This document shows positions 1 through 7,625 of a DNA stretch of 19,333 nucleotides, piece by piece. The stretch lies in assembly GCA_964593895.1 (NCBI GenBank), contig CAZQKL010000034.1:1-19333 (forward strand), read 5' to 3'. Both the position numbers and the translations under genes were made by a program. The notes under the pieces were generated by a model. It was not told the DNA's origin, did not search any database, and saw only the letters and a list, made by a program, of their open reading frames with translations. Within the stretch, counting starts at the first letter, position 1. Every line of letters begins with the position of its first letter. This DNA comes from CAZQKL01 sp964593895 [NCBI: uncultured bacterium]. GTDB lineage: Bacteria; DYJV01.

Positions 1-373
1 CTAATTTATCAGCATATCCAGGAACATCAGGTCTTGGACCAACAAAACTCATATCACCTTTTAAAACATTAATGAGCTGGGGAAGTTCATCAATTTTTAA
101 TTTTCTAAAAATTTTTCCTGATTTTGTTATTCTTGGGTCGTTTTTTGTTGTAATTGGATTTTTTGAATTTGTATCTTTCATTGTTTTTATTTTTATAATT
201 GTAAACAATTTTCCATTTTCTCCAACTCTTTTCTGGAGGAAAAAACCATTTGATTTTGTTTCAATTGAAGCAATTATCCATGCAATTAATATAATGGGAA
301 AAGTTAAAATAAGTCCAATTATTGAAAAAAAAATGTCAAAAGCTCTTTTTAATATTTTGTCTTTCTTACTCAT
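1..373 (-). CDS. Undecaprenyl-phosphate-type sugar transferase (partial, 3' end off the window)
   Basis: This is the N-terminal 124 residues of a bacterial sugar transferase (WcaJ/PglC-like phosphoglycosyl transferase). The family moves a sugar-1-phosphate from a nucleotide sugar to a polyprenyl phosphate at the inner membrane face, starting synthesis of a cell-surface glycan. Seen in the translation: KRAFD near residue 9, a hydrophobic segment at about 14-36 (the membrane or reentrant helix), QKRVGENGK at 47-55, DPRITKSGK at 79-87, DELPQL at 95-100, and GDMSFVGPRPD at 106-116, all classic family blocks. The usual K-x-R-T-M block reads KIKTM. The ATG overlaps the nadD stop as ATGA and has no ribosome binding site of its own, so translation is probably coupled to nadD. 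The frame is open to the window edge. Whether more N-terminal domains are missing cannot be an issue, because the start is inside the window; sugar specificity cannot be told. Confidence 0.9.
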   Translation of the reverse strand, partial: MSKKDKILKRAFDIFFSIIGLILTFPIILIAWIIASIETKSNGFFLQKRVGENGKLFTIIKIKTMKDTNSKNPITTKNDPRITKSGKIFRKLKIDELPQLINVLKGDMSFVGPRPDVPGYADKL

Positions 374-1002
374 ACATATAAATTTTTTTTAATTATATAT
401 TGCAGGGCTTTTTCAGGGATGAGGTATCTATTTGAAATTCCACTTTTAAAATTTTCTCTAATTTTTGTGGAGCTAACCTCAATTATGGAATTATTGAAAA
501 ATTGTAAAGTTTTATTATAACTATTTTCATAAAAATTTTCTTTTCTGTTATATCCAAGTGATTTTGCAAATTCCAGTTCATCTGGATAATCTTTTTCAGA
601 AATTTTTCTATTTAAAACAATTAAATTAACCATTTTAAGAATTTCATTCCATCTATGCCATGTTTTGAAACTGTAAAAAGAATCTTTTCCAATAATTAGA
701 TAAAGGTCATCTAAATGAAATAATTGGGTTAACTTAATTAATGTATTGTAAGTAAAAGATTTCCCTTCAAAATGAAGTTCAATATCTGAAACCTCAAAAA
801 AAGGGTTGTCTTCAACAGCTAATTTTAAAATTTTTAATCTTTCAAAAGGTGAAACAACATTGTTTATATTTTTATGAGGAGGAATTTTTGCAGGTATAAA
901 AATAACCTTATTTAAATTAAAATAAATTCTTGCTTCTTCAACAGGCCGTAAATGACCAATATGAACAGGATTAAAAGTTCCACCAAAAATTCCAATTCTC
1001 AT
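370..1002 (-). CDS. nadD: Nicotinate-nucleotide adenylyltransferase
   Basis: The enzyme makes deamido-NAD+ from nicotinate mononucleotide and ATP, the penultimate cytosolic step of NAD synthesis. The 210-residue length is normal. The nucleotidyltransferase signature GGTFNPVHIGH lies at 7-17, with the two histidines of the HxGH motif at 14 and 17. PAKIPPHK is at 38-44, IGKDSF at 104-109, and the C-terminal ATP-binding block SSTKIR at 177-182. The start ATG follows the proA stop directly (TAGATG), with only a weak purine stretch upstream, so it is probably translated by coupling. The proA-nadD order is a common bacterial arrangement. The stop overlaps the start of the downstream sugar transferase. 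Confidence 0.96.
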   Translation of the reverse strand: MRIGIFGGTFNPVHIGHLRPVEEARIYFNLNKVIFIPAKIPPHKNINNVVSPFERLKILKLAVEDNPFFEVSDIELHFEGKSFTYNTLIKLTQLFHLDDLYLIIGKDSFYSFKTWHRWNEILKMVNLIVLNRKISEKDYPDELEFAKSLGYNRKENFYENSYNKTLQFFNNSIIEVSSTKIRENFKSGISNRYLIPEKALQYIIKKNLYV

Positions 1003-2256
1003 CTATTCTCTAATTTGTCCGTCACCAAAAACAACAAATTTTGTTGTTGTCAATTCCTCAAGTCCCATAGGTCCAAAAGCATGAAGCTTTGTGGTTGATA
1101 TACCAATTTCTGCACCAAGTCCTAACACTCCACCATCATTTAATCTTGTAGATGCATTAACAAGAACAGCACTTGAATCCACTCTTTCAACAAATTCCAT
1201 TGCTTTTTTATAATTCTGGGTTATAATTCCATCAGTATGATTGGAGCCATACTTTTGAATGTGTTCAATTGCTTCATTCATATCTTTTACAACTTTTACT
1301 GATAAAATAAGGTCAAGATATTCAGTTTCCCAATCCTCTTCTTCAGCTTTTTCAATATCTTTTACAATTTGCAATGTTTTTTCGCACCCTTTTATTCTTA
1401 CTCCTGCCTTTTTTAAATCTTCAATTATTTTAGGTAAAAATTCACTTGCTATTTTTTCATCTACTAAAAGTGTTTCCAGAGCATTGCAAACACCAGGTCT
1501 TTGAGCTTTTGAATTAACTACTATTTTTGAAGCATATTCATAATCTCCATAATCTCTATCAACAAATAGATGGCATACTCCTTTGTAATGCTTTATTACT
1601 GGAATTGTTGAATTTTCAACAACAGTTCTTATTAATCCTTCTCTTCCACGGGGAATTATTAAATCAATATACTCGTCAAGAGTTAAAATTTCTTTTACCG
1701 CTTCTCTACTTGTAGTTGGAAAAACCTGAACCGCTTCAGCTGGTACATTTTCTTCTTTTAAAGCTTCCTGAATAATTTCACATAACACTTTATTTGAATT
1801 AAAAGCTTCTGAACCTCCTCTTAAAACCACAGCATTTCCAGATTTTAAGCATAAACTACCAGCATCTATAACAACATTTGGCCTTGATTCAAATATCATA
1901 CATATTACTCCAATTGGAATTCTTTTTTTTCCTACAATTAAACCATTTGGTCTTTTCCACATTCTAACAATTTCACCTACAGGGTCAGGTAACTTAATAA
2001 TATCCATAACTCCCTGAATCATACTATCAATAACTTTGTCTGAAAGGGTTAATCTATCTATCATTGCAGAAGATAGATTTTTTTTATGAGCATTTTCAAT
2101 ATCAATACAGTTTTTCTCCTTTATATATTCCCTCTTTTCATCAAGTTTTTCTGCTATTCTTTTTAAAATTTTATTTTTCTTTTCTGTTGACAAAGTTGAA
2201 ATTTTATAGCTTGCTTCTTTTGCTTTTTTTGCAACTTCAACTATTTCACTACCCAT
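1003..2256 (-). CDS. proA: Glutamate-5-semialdehyde dehydrogenase (gamma-glutamyl phosphate reductase)
   Basis: ProA reduces gamma-glutamyl phosphate to glutamate-5-semialdehyde with NADPH, the second step of proline synthesis from glutamate. The 417-residue length is the family norm. Diagnostic blocks are IGVICMIFESRPNV at about 115-128, LRGGSEA at 145-151, IPRGREGLI at 201-209, the catalytic cysteine C257 in RPGVCNALETLLVD, NHTDGIIT near 340, and DGGVLGLGAEIGIST near 375, followed by HAFGPMGLEELTT. The start has a strong GGAGGA site six bases upstream, lying across the stop of the preceding amidohydrolase gene. No proB (glutamate 5-kinase) is in the window, although proB often accompanies proA. 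Confidence 0.97.
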   Translation of the reverse strand: MGSEIVEVAKKAKEASYKISTLSTEKKNKILKRIAEKLDEKREYIKEKNCIDIENAHKKNLSSAMIDRLTLSDKVIDSMIQGVMDIIKLPDPVGEIVRMWKRPNGLIVGKKRIPIGVICMIFESRPNVVIDAGSLCLKSGNAVVLRGGSEAFNSNKVLCEIIQEALKEENVPAEAVQVFPTTSREAVKEILTLDEYIDLIIPRGREGLIRTVVENSTIPVIKHYKGVCHLFVDRDYGDYEYASKIVVNSKAQRPGVCNALETLLVDEKIASEFLPKIIEDLKKAGVRIKGCEKTLQIVKDIEKAEEEDWETEYLDLILSVKVVKDMNEAIEHIQKYGSNHTDGIITQNYKKAMEFVERVDSSAVLVNASTRLNDGGVLGLGAEIGISTTKLHAFGPMGLEELTTTKFVVFGDGQIRE

Positions 2257-2257
2257 T

Positions 2258-3334
2258 TTAATCCTCCATAAAAAGTTTTTTCCATAATTTTATTCCATAG
2301 CTTATAGTTTCCTCTGGAACAAAAAAATTTCTGTTATGAAGAGGTGGATGATTTTCTCCTTTAGATATGCCAAGTCTAATAAATGCACCTGGAATTTTCT
2401 GTAAGTAAAATGCAAAATCTTCTGAACCCATCATTGGATTAATTTCAGTAATTATTTTAAATTCAGAATTTTGCAATTTATCAATTATTTTTTCAATAAT
2501 TTTGTTATCATTTATAAGTGGCACAGTTGAGGAGGAGAATTTTAAGTTGTATTCTATTCCGTAAAAATTTTTTAAGCTTTCAAGAATTGAAGAAATTTTT
2601 TTATTAAGTAATCTGTCAGTTTCAAAATCAAAAAATCTGTAAGTCCCTTTAATTTTTAATTTTTCTGGAATAATATTGTAGGTGTCACCTCCATGAACAT
2701 ACCCAATTGATAATACACCACTTTTTACAGGGTCTTTATTTCTTGAGAGAATTAATTGTGATTTTAAAATAAAATCTGCAAGCACGCAAAAAATATCAAT
2801 CCCTTCATGAGGTAATGCTGCATGTGTAGATTTTCCATAAAATTCTATATCAAAAAATTTTGCTCCTGCAAGAAGCACTCCCTTTTTTAAACCAATTTCA
2901 CCAAGCTTTAATAGAGGCTCAACATGAAGTCCATAGATTTCGTTAACACCTTCAATTGCTCCCTTTTTAATCATAAATTCAGCACCTTTTCCAATTTCCT
3001 CAGCAGGCTGAAAAATAAATCTTATATTTGAAGTTAATTTTTCTTTATTTTTATTTGCAATCTTTAAAAATTCAAGTAAAATCGTAATATGTGCATGATG
3101 TCCGCACATATGTTTAAATTCGGTTTTTTCTGGATTTACTGGCAAAGCATCAATATCAGCTCTAATAGCTATAGTCTTATCTTTATTAGCATTAATTTCT
3201 CCAAAAACTCCTGGATTTGTAATTTTAAAATTATCTATTCCATATTCTTTTAATTTTGCAGAAATAAAATAAGTTGTTTTAAATTCACTAAATGAACCTT
3301 CTGCAATTTTTTCAAGTTCATTTAGAATGCTCAT
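2258..3334 (-). CDS. M20D-family metal-dependent amidohydrolase / deacylase
   Basis: This is a member of the M20D amidohydrolases (hippurate hydrolase, N-acetyl-diaminopimelate deacetylase, IAA-amino acid hydrolase), which remove an acyl group from an N-acyl amino acid or peptide. Seen, numbering from this start: RADIDALP at 58-65, the metal-site block CGHHAH at 77-82, QPAEE near 107, GLHVEP near 135, HAALPHEGID for the dimerisation lid, GSEDFAFY near 305 and the last metal ligand in HPPLHNRNFF. Two oddities: the usual CGHD reads CGHH, and the usual N-terminal RRxLHxxPE block is absent. The substrate cannot be told. I chose the ATG at 3334 because GGGGA lies five bases before it; an ATG at 3352 in the same frame lacks a site and would overlap the upstream gene by 35 bases. 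Even the shorter form overlaps that gene by 17 bases. Confidence 0.88.
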   Translation of the reverse strand: MSILNELEKIAEGSFSEFKTTYFISAKLKEYGIDNFKITNPGVFGEINANKDKTIAIRADIDALPVNPEKTEFKHMCGHHAHITILLEFLKIANKNKEKLTSNIRFIFQPAEEIGKGAEFMIKKGAIEGVNEIYGLHVEPLLKLGEIGLKKGVLLAGAKFFDIEFYGKSTHAALPHEGIDIFCVLADFILKSQLILSRNKDPVKSGVLSIGYVHGGDTYNIIPEKLKIKGTYRFFDFETDRLLNKKISSILESLKNFYGIEYNLKFSSSTVPLINDNKIIEKIIDKLQNSEFKIITEINPMMGSEDFAFYLQKIPGAFIRLGISKGENHPPLHNRNFFVPEETISYGIKLWKKLFMED

Positions 3335-4571
3335 AATTTTCCCCATAAGCATATTTCATTAACTCATCAGGTAAAATATCTTCTCCTTCTTCAAAAGATA
3401 TCCCTGCTTCTTTATATAACTGATTTCCAATAATTAAATTTTGAATTTCATTACTACCTTCAAAAATCTGAGTAATTTTAGCATCCCTAATTAATCTTTC
3501 AACATCTCCATCTCTGTAAGTAGAATAGCCACCATAAATCTGCATTGCATCAATAGAATTTTCCATTGCAACATCAGATGCAAATGCTTTACACATTGCG
3601 GAAAATTTTGTTTTTTCATTATCATCAATATCAAGAAGATAACATGCTTTTCTTACTATGCTTTTTGCAGCCTCAACTTTTGTTGCCATTCTTGCTAATT
3701 TAAACATAACTGCCTGGTGTTTTGCAATAGGTTTTCCAAATTGTCTTCTTCTGGAAGCAAATTTTAAGGCTTTTTCAAAAGCATACCTTGCAATTCCAAC
3801 AGCCTGAGCACCTATAAATGGACGAGAAGTATTTAAGGTATCCATAGCTATTTTAAAACCCATGCCTTCTTCACCAACAAGGTCTTCTTTTTTTACTTTT
3901 ATATTATTCATTTTTAAATTTCCACAAGGTATCCCTCTCATTCCAATTTTTTCATAAACAGAAATGATATTAAATCCATCAAGATTTTTATCAACAATAA
4001 AACAGCTCATTCCTCTTGAACCCCTTGCTGGGTCTGTTTTTGCAAAAATAATATAATAATCAGACCTTCCAAGATTTGTTATAAAACTTTTTATCCCATA
4101 AAGAGTGTAATAATCTCCTTCTTTCTTTGCTATTGCCTCAATACTTGATGCATCAGAACCTGCTTTTGGCTCAGTTATGCTAAAAGCGAATAATTTTCTA
4201 TTTTCAATTACTTCTTTAAAATATTTTTCTTTCTGTTTTTCATTTCCATGTAGAATTATTGGCAGAAGTCCAACTGTATGGCAAATAATTAATAAAGCAA
4301 TTGACGCAGAAGCCCTTGAAATTTCTTCAAGAACTTCAGAAAAATGAAGTAATGAAAATCCTTCTCCATTATAATCCTTTGGAATAATAAGAGAAAAAAG
4401 TTTTAATTCATGCATTTTTTCGCAGATTTCTTCTGGAAATTCATCTGTTAAATCAATTTTTCTCGCTGATGGTAAAACAATATTTTCTGCAAATTCTTTT
4501 ATCTTATCAAGTTTTTTCAGTATTTCTGGCTCTTTCTCTTCAAGAATTATTTTACTTTTTTTAGTAAGCAT
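3318..4571 (-). CDS. Acyl-CoA dehydrogenase
   Basis: This FAD-dependent enzyme oxidises an acyl-CoA to a trans-2-enoyl-CoA and passes electrons to electron-transfer flavoprotein. At 417 residues it is slightly longer than the usual 380-390 because of a C-terminal extension of about 30 residues (390-417). Numbering from this start: FSITEPKAGSD at 130-140 binds flavin and substrate, RRRQFGKPIAKHQA at 274-287 is the FAD/CoA block, and IYGGYSTYRDGDVERLIRD at 345-363 precedes the catalytic glutamate E371 in IFEGSNEIQ. An E at this site is typical of short- and medium-chain types. The ATG at 4571 has GGAGG five bases upstream; a TTG at 4586 would extend the protein by five residues but has no site. 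It is the first gene of the minus-strand run behind a candidate promoter. No ETF gene is in the window, so the chain length and pathway are open. Confidence 0.93.
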   Translation of the reverse strand: MLTKKSKIILEEKEPEILKKLDKIKEFAENIVLPSARKIDLTDEFPEEICEKMHELKLFSLIIPKDYNGEGFSLLHFSEVLEEISRASASIALLIICHTVGLLPIILHGNEKQKEKYFKEVIENRKLFAFSITEPKAGSDASSIEAIAKKEGDYYTLYGIKSFITNLGRSDYYIIFAKTDPARGSRGMSCFIVDKNLDGFNIISVYEKIGMRGIPCGNLKMNNIKVKKEDLVGEEGMGFKIAMDTLNTSRPFIGAQAVGIARYAFEKALKFASRRRQFGKPIAKHQAVMFKLARMATKVEAAKSIVRKACYLLDIDDNEKTKFSAMCKAFASDVAMENSIDAMQIYGGYSTYRDGDVERLIRDAKITQIFEGSNEIQNLIIGNQLYKEAGISFEEGEDILPDELMKYAYGENYEHSK

Positions 4572-4605
4572 TAGCTCCTCCAGCAAACTATATTTTATAT
4601 TCCCA

Positions 4606-4634
4606 CTTATATCGTATGCAATTTAAATAATCAA
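4606..4634 (-). promoter_or_regulatory. Candidate sigma70-type promoter of the acyl-CoA dehydrogenase operon
   Basis: Reading the minus strand, a -35-like TTGATT (4634-4629) and a -10-like TATAAG (4611-4606) are separated by 17 bases. Transcription would start near 4599, giving a leader of about 28 bases that contains the GGAGG site of the first gene. The region is AT-rich, so chance matches are likely. Confidence 0.45.
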
Positions 4635-4641
4635 GTTTTCC

Positions 4642-4670
4642 TTGCAAATATTTTTTTAGTTATTTATAAA
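4642..4670 (+). promoter_or_regulatory. Candidate promoter for a leaderless methyltransferase mRNA
   Basis: TTGCAA (4642-4647) and TATAAA (4665-4670) are 17 bases apart. The expected start point, six or seven bases after the -10 box, falls on the ATG at 4677. The gene also has no Shine-Dalgarno sequence, unlike most neighbours. The box lies back to back with the divergent promoter at 4606-4634. Confidence 0.42.
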
Positions 4671-4676
4671 AAAGTT

Positions 4677-5300
4677 ATGAAATTAAGGCAAAAATATTAT
4701 GATTTATTTTCGCATTTTTACGATTATTTTATAAAAATACATTCAAGAGATAAAAATGAAGGTTTAAGAAAATATCTGTTTGAAATTTCAAATGTTAAAG
4801 ATTATTCAAAAATCCTTGATTTATGCTGTGGAACAGGAAGCAATTTAACTCATCTTGAAAAAATTTTAAAAAATAATGGTATTATCGCAGGGATTGATTT
4901 TTCAATGGGAATGTTAAAAAAAGCAAAAGAAAAAATATTTTTTTCATATTTAATTTGCGGAGATGTTGAATATTTACCATTTAAGGAAAACTTTTTTGAA
5001 GTTATTTTTTACACTTATGCTTTTTATGAGTTAAAAGCTGAAAAGGTTTTAAATACTCTTAATGAAATAAAAAGAGTTCTTGTGCCAAAAGGGAAATTAT
5101 ATATAATGGAGCATGAAGTTCCAAAAAATAAATTTATAAAGTTACTTTACTATTTGAGACTTGCTTCAATGGGTTTAAAAAAAGCAAGAAATATTCTTTC
5201 ACATGAGTTAGAAATTCTATCTCAGGTTTTTACAAAAGTTGAAAAAATTGTTACTCCAAGTGGAAATTCAAAAATAATCATTTGTCAGAAGGAATATTAA
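4677..5300 (+). CDS. Class I SAM-dependent methyltransferase
   Basis: This is a 207-residue methyltransferase of the UbiE/Methyltransf_11 kind. Seen: an N-terminal FSHFYDYF block (11-18) like the start of UbiE-type enzymes; the SAM-binding motif I ILDLCCGTGS at 46-55; the acidic ribose-binding residue D74 in GIDFSMGML; GDVEYLPF at 95-102; FYTYAFYELK at 111-120; and LVPKGKLYIME at 135-145, which ends the core. The acceptor is unknown. The family covers quinones, small metabolites and lipids, and a quinone role would be a guess. It stands alone on the plus strand between two minus-strand runs. Its last 23 bases overlap the 3' end of the zinc-ribbon gene, and no terminator hairpin is visible. 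There is no ribosome binding site before the ATG. Confidence 0.85.
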   Translation: MKLRQKYYDLFSHFYDYFIKIHSRDKNEGLRKYLFEISNVKDYSKILDLCCGTGSNLTHLEKILKNNGIIAGIDFSMGMLKKAKEKIFFSYLICGDVEYLPFKENFFEVIFYTYAFYELKAEKVLNTLNEIKRVLVPKGKLYIMEHEVPKNKFIKLLYYLRLASMGLKKARNILSHELEILSQVFTKVEKIVTPSGNSKIIICQKEY

Positions 5301-5454
5301 TTGTCCCTGCACAGTGAGCACCTTCTGTTGTTCTATCATCAAAAATCTGAAAATTTTTGCTTCCACAATTTGGACATTCTTTTATTTTCCCTTTTTCCTC
5401 AACTGAAATATGTTTTTGATAATCACAATCACTACATAAAATTTGCCAAGCCAT
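5278..5454 (-). CDS. Small zinc-ribbon protein (58 aa)
   Basis: This short gene encodes 58 residues beginning MAWQILCSDC. It has two cysteine knuckles, C7-x2-C10 and C27-P-N-C30-G, spaced as in a zinc ribbon or rubredoxin-like fold. The tail after that ends in EGAHCAGTINIPSDK and carries one more cysteine at 48. The evidence for a real gene is a strong AGGAGG site seven bases before the ATG, start 12 bases after the hisC stop, and the strict Cys pattern. I do not recognise the family by name. It could bind zinc or iron, and the run also contains three redox proteins (flavodoxin, QueG-like, DUF362 ferredoxin). Its 3' end overlaps the convergent methyltransferase gene by 23 bases. Confidence 0.8.
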   Translation of the reverse strand: MAWQILCSDCDYQKHISVEEKGKIKECPNCGSKNFQIFDDRTTEGAHCAGTINIPSDK

Positions 5455-5466
5455 CTTTCTCCTCCT

Positions 5467-6573
5467 TTAAAAGTTCTTATTTAATTTATAAAACACTTTT
5501 TTAAATTTTTCAACAAAAATATTTATTTCACTTTCTAATCCAATTGAAACTCTTAAAGCTGTTTCAAATCCAAAGCTTTTTAGAGACCTTATAATAACTC
5601 CTTCTTTTAGTAATTCATAAAATACTATTTCATTATCAATTTTTGGGTCAAAAAAAACAAAATTTGCCTGAGAAGGGAGGTAAAAAATTTTTAAAGAATT
5701 AAAAAAATCATACAATTTTTTTTTACAGATTAGATTATTTTTATATACTTTCGTAATAAAACTTTCATCTTCAAGTGCCTCTATTGCTGAAATTTGAGCT
5801 AAATAATTCACATTAAAAGGAGGCTTTACTTTATGTAAATTTTCAATAATTTCTCTTTTGGAGATACCATATCCAATTCTCAATCCTGCAAGGCCATAAA
5901 TTTTTGAAAATGTTCTTAAAATTATTATATCCTTATTTTTAAATCTTTTTATAAGTTCAACTCCATCAACTTTTTTATCCTCATCATAAAATTCAAAATA
6001 AGCTTCATCAATTAAAATTAAAATATTTTTCGTATTTTCAATTAAATATGTAAGTTCATCGTAATTTAAAAAGGTTCCTGTTGGATTATTAGGATTGCAT
6101 ATAATAATTAATTTTGTCCTGGGATTTATTGAGTTAAGTAGTCCTTCAACATTAAATTTGTAATTTTTTAAAGGGATTTCCTTAAATTTTACTCCAAAAC
6201 TTTTTGCTGAAATTTTATAGTATGAAAAAGTTGGGAAACATGTTAAAACTTCATCATTTTTTGAAAGATAAGCTTTAATAACTAAATCAATAATTTCATC
6301 AGAGCCATTACCAATAATTAGATTTGAAATTCCAATATTTAATTTTTTTGATAATTTTTCTTTTAAATCTTTTGCATATCCATCTGGATATCTATTTAAA
6401 TTTTTTGAAAATTTATTTATTGCATTTATAACATTTTTTGAGAAACCAAAAGGATTTTCATTAGAAGCAAGTTTTATAACTTCTTTTAAATTAAACTCTT
6501 TTTTTACTTCTTCTATTGATTTCCCAGGAATATATTTTTGAATATCGTTTAGATATTTATTTGGAAGAACCAT
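5467..6573 (-). CDS. hisC: Histidinol-phosphate aminotransferase
   Basis: This PLP enzyme (fold type I, class II aminotransferase) converts imidazole acetol phosphate and glutamate to histidinol phosphate in histidine synthesis. The length of 368 residues is normal. Seen: LASNENPFG at 35-43, a HisC hallmark; RYPDGYAKDLK at 61-71; GNGSDEII at 88-95; NPNNPTGT at 160-167; DEAYFEF at 189-195; and the PLP lysine K224 in RTFSKIYGLAGLRIGYG. HisC-like enzymes can also transaminate aromatic keto acids, and there are no other his genes here, so a broader role is possible. The ATG directly follows the flavodoxin stop (TAAATG) and has GAGGAG five bases upstream. Confidence 0.93.
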   Translation of the reverse strand: MVLPNKYLNDIQKYIPGKSIEEVKKEFNLKEVIKLASNENPFGFSKNVINAINKFSKNLNRYPDGYAKDLKEKLSKKLNIGISNLIIGNGSDEIIDLVIKAYLSKNDEVLTCFPTFSYYKISAKSFGVKFKEIPLKNYKFNVEGLLNSINPRTKLIIICNPNNPTGTFLNYDELTYLIENTKNILILIDEAYFEFYDEDKKVDGVELIKRFKNKDIIILRTFSKIYGLAGLRIGYGISKREIIENLHKVKPPFNVNYLAQISAIEALEDESFITKVYKNNLICKKKLYDFFNSLKIFYLPSQANFVFFDPKIDNEIVFYELLKEGVIIRSLKSFGFETALRVSIGLESEINIFVEKFKKVFYKLNKNF

Positions 6574-7065
6574 TTAACTCCTCAATTTTTTTATAACATT
6601 ACAAACTCTTATGCCAAGTTTTCTTCCATTTTCAAGGTCATTTTCTTTAGGTTCTCCAGTGCACGCAACTCCGTAGTGACCTCCAGCATCAATTGGGTCT
6701 CCCACAACAATCATTTCATGTATAAGCATAGCATAAATCATAGAAAACATTGTTGTTTCTTTTCCTCCAGTTATATGACCTGAAGTTGTAAACACTGCTC
6801 CAACTTTATCCTTTAATTTTCTTCTAACAACAACACTTCTGTCTATTAAATCTTTCATTTCAGCGCTCATTGTTCCAAAATAAACAGGTGAGCCAAGAAT
6901 AATTCCATCAGCCTCAACAAGGTCCTGAGGTGTTGTTTCTTTTGCTCTTTTTAATATAGCTTTAAATCCATCAACAGAATTTACTCCTTCAGCAATAGCT
7001 TTTGCTAATTTTTCAGTATTTCCACCCTTTGTTGAATAAGAAATTAAAACTTTTTTATAGCCCAT
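6574..7065 (-). CDS. Flavodoxin-family NAD(P)H-dependent FMN oxidoreductase
   Basis: This is a 163-residue flavodoxin-fold protein. The FMN phosphate loop SYSTKGGNTEKLA sits at 9-21. The second FMN block, LGSPVYFGTMSAEMKDLIDR, begins near 57 and resembles the WrbA/NAD(P)H:quinone reductase and multimeric-flavodoxin groups. A TTSGHITGG stretch near 94 would hold the third loop, and a GGHYGVAC block follows near 128. It is shorter than typical WrbA (about 200 residues), so I give only the family. The start has GGAGGAGG, which also codes the last Trp-Arg-Arg of the preceding gene. Its position between an Fe-S protein and hisC suggests an electron-transfer role with the upstream redox genes, which is inference. 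Confidence 0.87.
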   Translation of the reverse strand: MGYKKVLISYSTKGGNTEKLAKAIAEGVNSVDGFKAILKRAKETTPQDLVEADGIILGSPVYFGTMSAEMKDLIDRSVVVRRKLKDKVGAVFTTSGHITGGKETTMFSMIYAMLIHEMIVVGDPIDAGGHYGVACTGEPKENDLENGRKLGIRVCNVIKKLRS

Positions 7066-7068
7066 AGA

Positions 7069-7614
7069 TTACCTCCTCCATTTTTTTTCTTTTCCATATG
7101 GGCATTTTTTAAATGAATTTTCAAAATCATTTTCATCACAAATTGAACAATTTTCACAGAGATTCTTTTTATATTCTTTGTCAACTTCAAGAGGAGCATC
7201 TGTTAAAATGGAACAAATAATTATTTTAACTCCATGATTTGGATTTACAAAAAAACCTTTTTTTCCAATATTTCCAATTCCAGCAAGCTTAGCAATTTCT
7301 TTATTTAGATTTGATTTATCATCATCTTCATTTAAAAAAACTGGAGGCAATATTTCAGCTTTATATCCTTCAATAATTAGAATATGAAATAATCTATAAG
7401 CAACTTCTTCAATATGTCTTTTTATTAAATTTATGTGATACTTAAATTGCTTTTCTGAAAATTCATTTAACATGTGTTCATTAAAGGATTGAGCAAGAAC
7501 TATTGCGGTTTTATAAGGTTTTATCTCTACCTTTGCGCATTGAACTATTTGTATTAAATTTGAAAATGCTAATCTTTCAAGTCGGGCCTGAAATGGTTTA
7601 ATATCAAGTTCCAT
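7069..7614 (-). CDS. Short QueG-like 4Fe-4S protein
   Basis: This 181-residue protein resembles the middle part of epoxyqueuosine reductase (QueG) and related corrinoid/Fe-S proteins. The block LAGIGNIGKKGFFVNPNHG (about 110-128) followed by SILTDAPLEVD matches the QueG pattern of LAGLGWIGK...NP.YG...LTDAPL. After it comes a single cluster motif, C153-x2-C156-x2-C159-x11-C171-P. QueG itself is about 350 residues with two clusters, so this is a shortened relative and probably not the tRNA enzyme. The ATG at 7614 has AGGAG six bases before it. An ATG at 7629 in the same frame overlaps the preceding stop as ATGA but would place the ribosome binding site inside the gene. The context with a DUF362 ferredoxin and a flavodoxin suggests a redox chain. 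Confidence 0.78.
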   Translation of the reverse strand: MELDIKPFQARLERLAFSNLIQIVQCAKVEIKPYKTAIVLAQSFNEHMLNEFSEKQFKYHINLIKRHIEEVAYRLFHILIIEGYKAEILPPVFLNEDDDKSNLNKEIAKLAGIGNIGKKGFFVNPNHGVKIIICSILTDAPLEVDKEYKKNLCENCSICDENDFENSFKKCPYGKEKKWRR

Positions 7615-7625
7615 GTTGTCTCCTT

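Noticed and set aside
72-392. Open frame on the plus strand, rich in Phe and Ile, that looks like a membrane protein
   Set aside because: It is antisense to the sugar transferase, whose family motifs are clear on the minus strand; Phe/Ile-rich frames are usual opposite Lys/Glu-rich genes in AT-rich DNA.
1003-2256. proA as part of a proBA proline operon
   Set aside because: No glutamate 5-kinase gene is next to it in either direction; the neighbours are an amidohydrolase and nadD.
7069-7614. Calling the QueG-like protein epoxyqueuosine reductase
   Set aside because: It is about half the expected length with one Cys cluster motif instead of two, so only the family resemblance is supported.
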